Origin: Podochytrium sp. JEL0797
Lineage: Eukaryota; Chytridiomycota; Chytridiomycetes; Chytridiales; Chytriomycetaceae
Direction of reading: 5' to 3'
Assembly (NCBI GenBank): GCA_027596195.1
Contig: JADGJG010000325.1
Coordinates: forward strand, 1 to 24,064
DNA: 24,064 nt
Positions within the stretch are counted from its first letter, which is position 1. Each line of letters starts with the position of its first letter. A model generated the notes under the pieces. That model saw nothing but the letters and a program-made list of their open reading frames with translations, was not told the DNA's origin and did not search any database. A program made the position numbers and the translations under genes. Positions 21,619 through 24,064 of the stretch are shown here, piece after piece.

Positions 21619-21686
21619 AGGGGGCCGGCTGCGAGAACCAAGCCGGCGTTGTAGAGGAGCAAAAAAAAACCGCAAAAAAATCAAAA

Positions 21687-22728
21687 ATGTCTGGTGTGGG
21701 CCCCCCCCCCCCCCCCTCTCCCGCCCCCCTTCAACCCGGACTTTGTCCCACATTTGAGCGATAAGACGAGAGCGAGCGAGTGTCTGCTGCCGAGTTGATC
21801 AAATCGAGCGAGCGATTTGGCTATTATGTAAGACCAAGAGTCGAGCCCACAAGTTCTATTCTTATCTCGTGGGTCTGGGAGCTCAACGAGTAGCTGTCGC
21901 AACGAGTTCCAATCAGACCATGTTCTTCAGCCATCGTTCTCGAGATTCCGGCCTCGTCAGATCCATGCGGATGCATGATCGGATTTTCACTTTTTCACCC
22001 TACCTTCCATCCCACGACGACTGATGGTTGTTTCTCTTTAGGTGACGCTGTTAACGGTGCTAAGCTCTTCAAGACTCGTTGTGCTCAATGCCACACCCTC
22101 GAGGCTGTAAGTATTTCGCTCGATTGTTGGTCGCCCTCCATCAGATCTATCAACGAGTCCCGCCCGGATTTGGATCGTTTCGCACCATCAATGATCGTCT
22201 GCTGTCTGCGGGCTGTGGATTGTCTCGACAGTTCTCTCACGTCAGTCATGCAAAAAATTGGGGCTTTGTCGGGAAGGATACGGGCGGAAAAAGTGAAAAC
22301 AAGCGATCTTTGGATCAAGTCGGACTTAGCGCGTCTCGTCTTCGGAGCTCGAGCTCGTTGTGGCCCTTGTGGCCTCCCGTCAAAAAAAAAGCGAAAACAC
22401 GTGGCCTCGACCCTCCGCTGCCCCGCTTACTCATGTCCCTCTAAGCAACGTTTGTTAACGATATTCCTTTTTCTCCTTCCAGGGTGCCCCCCACAAGGTT
22501 GGCCCCAACTTGCACGGACTCTTTGGCAAGAAGTCTGGCTCTGCTGCTGGATACTCTTACTCTGACGCCATGAAGAACAAGTCTGTGACTTGGACCGAGG
22601 AGCAGATGTTCACGTACCTCGAGAACCCCAAGAAGTTTGTCCCCGGAACCAAGATGGTGTTTGCTGGATTCAAGAAGGCCACGGACAGAAACGACATCAT
22701 CTCGTACCTCAAGCAGGCCACTGCGTGA
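21687..22728 (+). CDS. CYC1: Cytochrome c (mitochondrial electron carrier)
   Basis: Three exons: 21687-21693, 22042-22106 and 22483-22728, 105 aa, the usual length. It shuttles electrons from complex III to complex IV in the intermembrane space; haem is attached to the CAQCH motif. Motifs are [17 protein letters not shown], then [32 protein letters not shown] (the axial Met ligand region) and [10 protein letters not shown] at the end. The start is inferred: ATGTCTG joined to the GT at 22042 gives MSGDAV, matching the family's short N-terminus. This makes the first coding exon only 7 nt, with introns of 348 and 376 nt, far longer than all others in the window. The first intron carries a 16-C tract directly after its donor. 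Exons 2 and 3 are certain; exon 1 is probable. An unseen 5' UTR exon cannot be excluded. Confidence 0.92.
21694..22041 (+). other. Long intron 1 of cytochrome c
   Basis: This 348-nt interval runs from the GTGTGG donor to the CTTTAG acceptor. It holds a 16-C run (21701-21716), repeated GAGCGAGCGAG-like motifs near 21770-21780 and 21805-21815, a small stem AAATCG..CGATTT around the second motif and a second GTAAGA donor-like site (about 21828). No ORF or RNA gene is recognised. Confidence 0.6.
22107..22482 (+). other. Long intron 2 of cytochrome c
   Basis: This 376-nt intron has a clean GTAAGT donor and CTTCCAG acceptor and a branch-point-like GTTAAC about 27 nt before the acceptor. It contains the 12-bp palindrome GAGCTCGAGCTC (22345-22356). 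No snoRNA boxes or ORF could be recognised with confidence. Confidence 0.75.
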
Positions 22729-22771
22729 AGACGAGGAGATTCGACTTCGCATCCATATTCTAAAGAAGATG

Positions 22772-22777
22772 AATAAA
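22772..22777 (+). terminator. AATAAA poly(A) signal of cytochrome c
   Basis: The hexamer lies 44 nt after the stop codon, in the 120-bp gap before the zinc-finger gene. Confidence 0.55.
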
Positions 22778-22848
22778 ACAAACACTTTAATCATATTTGT
22801 GCTTTTTTGTTGGTACACAGAAAACAAAGGGAAAACTTGCGTCCAAAC

Positions 22849-23703
22849 ATGTCCGAACCGCCAGCGGTCATCATAGCCGAACACTCTTCCCCCGCCATGG
22901 CCAGCTACATATCCACCCTCCAGGCCCAGCTGCATGAAGCCCTCGTGCGCAACGCGCATCTCGACCAGACAAACAGCGACCTGCAGCATCTGATTCACAA
23001 TCAAGCCACCAGCCAGTTGAACCGCCTCGAGAGCCTCGAGCTGTCCTTCACGGTCCTCGTCAAGCAGTTCGGATTAGATCCCGTCACGTTGGAAGCGATT
23101 CAAACAGGGCAATCCACAGCAGTGTTTTCCAAAAAGCGCCGCAGAACCTCAGCCAAGCATTCCGCGACAACCGAACCCATCTCTCCTCCCCCAACCACAG
23201 CCGCAACCTCTCCCTCCTTAAATGTACATATTGTTCCTCACGTGGATGTACCAGGAGAGGAAGGAGGAGCCAAACCCACCGCCAAAGTCGTCAACCCAGC
23301 TGCCGTTCCCGACTCGGAACCAAAAACAACCAACCAATTCCCCTGCACCATCCTCTCTTGCTCCAAAACGTATGCTTCCAAACACACCCTCTCGAGCCAC
23401 TTCCAACAACGCCATGCGACCCCCGTGCATGTCGAGTTTGCCGTGTCGGGTCTTCGCGTCGCGGTGCATCGCTCAGCGGAGCCGGAGGGAATCTTGACGT
23501 GTCCTGCGTGTGAGAAGTGCCGCGTGGTTACGATGCATGTGTTGAGGGACCATGCAAAGACCTGTGCGGGTGGGTTGTTGAGCGTTGTGGAGGGTGGTGT
23601 TGCGGGAACTGTTACTGTGGGTGCGGTGGAAGCTCACGACGAGAACAGGATGGGAACCGAGTGCTCGGGAGACGGTATTGTTGACGGATTGGAATCGGTG
23701 TGA
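22849..23703 (+). CDS. Coiled-coil / C2H2 zinc-finger protein
   Basis: A single exon of 284 aa, with the ATG in AAACATGTCC at 22849. The N-terminal third (about 15-75) forms a leucine-rich amphipathic helix suited to a coiled coil (LQAQLHEALVRN..LQHLIHN..LNRLESLEL). A basic patch KKRRR (about 100) could be a nuclear signal, followed by Pro/Thr/Ser-rich linker. One clear C2H2 finger (FPCTILSCSKTY..HTLSSHFQQRH) has C-x4-C-x12-H-x4-H spacing. A second CxxC with later His and Cys (CPACEKC..HVLRDHAKTC) is an atypical C2HC-like finger. The remaining tail is Gly/Val/Glu-rich. It is likely nucleic-acid-binding; whether it is a transcription factor is unknown. It lies 120 bp downstream of cytochrome c on the same strand. 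Confidence 0.75.
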   Translation: MSEPPAVIIAEHSSPAMASYISTLQAQLHEALVRNAHLDQTNSDLQHLIHNQATSQLNRLESLELSFTVLVKQFGLDPVTLEAIQTGQSTAVFSKKRRRTSAKHSATTEPISPPPTTAATSPSLNVHIVPHVDVPGEEGGAKPTAKVVNPAAVPDSEPKTTNQFPCTILSCSKTYASKHTLSSHFQQRHATPVHVEFAVSGLRVAVHRSAEPEGILTCPACEKCRVVTMHVLRDHAKTCAGGLLSVVEGGVAGTVTVGAVEAHDENRMGTECSGDGIVDGLESV

Positions 23704-23906
23704 TAGGTGGATAGGGGCGGTGTTTTGCCGGCGAGTCTTGAGCGAGTGTGAAACGGGAGGAGGAATCGCTTTCGATATGGACTTTTGTGTATTTATTTTT
23801 ATTTTCTTTCTTTTAATGAATGTCCTTGTCTTGTTTTGCAATCAAAATGATCACGTGCATGTCCGAACGAAAAAATTCCTTGTTTCCCTCGCAACCCACA
23901 AAAAAC
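23704..23906. other. Intergenic, 203 bp
   Basis: This is the 3' flank of the zinc-finger gene, T-rich around 23786-23818, plus the upstream region of the last gene. It contains another CACGTG (23852-23857, in GATCACGTGCATG). Two ATGs in frame with the next gene (23847, 23859) lie here. Confidence 0.4.
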
Positions 23907-24064
23907 ATGCCACAAATCATCTACATCGCAGAGTCCGCCGACACCAAACCCATTTATGCCGCCTACCCTTACCACCTCGAAGGCACAGCTCTCTCGCATC
24001 GCAATCCCGTGAAGCAAATCTCCCGCTCCCCCTTGATCATTGCCATCGTTCTCTTCCTCGCGGT
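23907..24064 (+). CDS. Partial membrane protein, cut by window end
   Basis: An open frame runs off the end of the window; 52 full codons are visible. The ATG in ACATGCC at 23907 is preferred, with in-frame alternatives at 23847 and 23859. The visible part is a polar ~43-residue N-terminus with Tyr- and His-rich segment (PIYAAYPYHLEG) and basic residues, then the beginning of a hydrophobic helix (PLIIAIVLFLAV). This suits a signal anchor or first transmembrane helix with the N-terminus in the cytosol. The family is not recognised. Support is the open frame, hydrophobic segment and C-ending codon style typical of 5' coding parts here. Confidence 0.5.
   Translation, partial: MPQIIYIAESADTKPIYAAYPYHLEGTALSHRNPVKQISRSPLIIAIVLFLA

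Noticed and set aside
21687..21780. Poly-C tract read as a proline-rich N-terminus of cytochrome c
   Set aside because: The frame from ATG 21687 through the C-run hits a stop soon after and cannot join GDAV in phase. Splicing after 7 nt gives the family's normal start.
17250..22041. CRISPR array, tRNA or rRNA genes
   Set aside because: No regularly spaced repeats, cloverleaf-like sequence or rRNA motifs were seen here or elsewhere in the window; the repeats present are microsatellites and short palindromes.

Overview
The window reads as nuclear DNA of a compact fungal genome. It holds spliced genes with mostly short introns (about 48-110 nt), a canonical mitochondrial cytochrome c, a full-length ABCB multidrug exporter, a GT31-type glycosyltransferase, a golgin-like coiled-coil protein and an enolase-phosphatase. 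The overall style suggests an early-diverging zoosporic fungus (chytrid-like). That placement is inference; no ribosomal or other phylogenetic marker is present. All splice models were built by hand from reading frames, splice dinucleotides and family conservation.

Layout: 1-524 is intergenic with several short perfect hairpins and one possible coding fragment. 525-2938 (+) is a cysteine-rich zinc-binding-type protein (paralog A, 743 aa). 3110-5004 (+) is a type II membrane GT31-like glycosyltransferase (582 aa). Then four minus-strand genes run head to tail, read from right to left: an ABCB transporter (17475-13046, 1295 aa), enolase-phosphatase E1 with long basic tails (12991-10864, 620 aa), a golgin-like protein with a Tyr/Gln-rich prion-like segment (10745-5371, 1692 aa) and a 65-aa membrane protein (5283-5086). 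The gaps between them are only 54, 118 and 87 bp. A 278-bp divergent promoter region separates the ABC gene from 17754-21448 (+), paralog B of the first gene (1147 aa). Cytochrome c (21687-22728, +), a coiled-coil/C2H2 zinc-finger protein (22849-23703, +) and the start of an unidentified membrane protein (23907 to the window end, +) complete the window.

The genes do not form one obvious pathway. Enolase-phosphatase belongs to methionine salvage, cytochrome c to respiration, and GT31 and golgin to the secretory pathway; the ABC protein is an exporter.

Three observations stand out. First, two diverged paralogs of a Cys-rich family share three intron positions and lie about 15 kb apart on either side of unrelated genes. 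Second, the enolase-phosphatase enzyme domain is embedded between histone-H1-like Lys/Ala-rich tails. Third, in nearly every long exon on both strands the coding strand shifts from C-ending codons in the 5' part to G/T-ending codons in the 3' part, and resets at the next exon.
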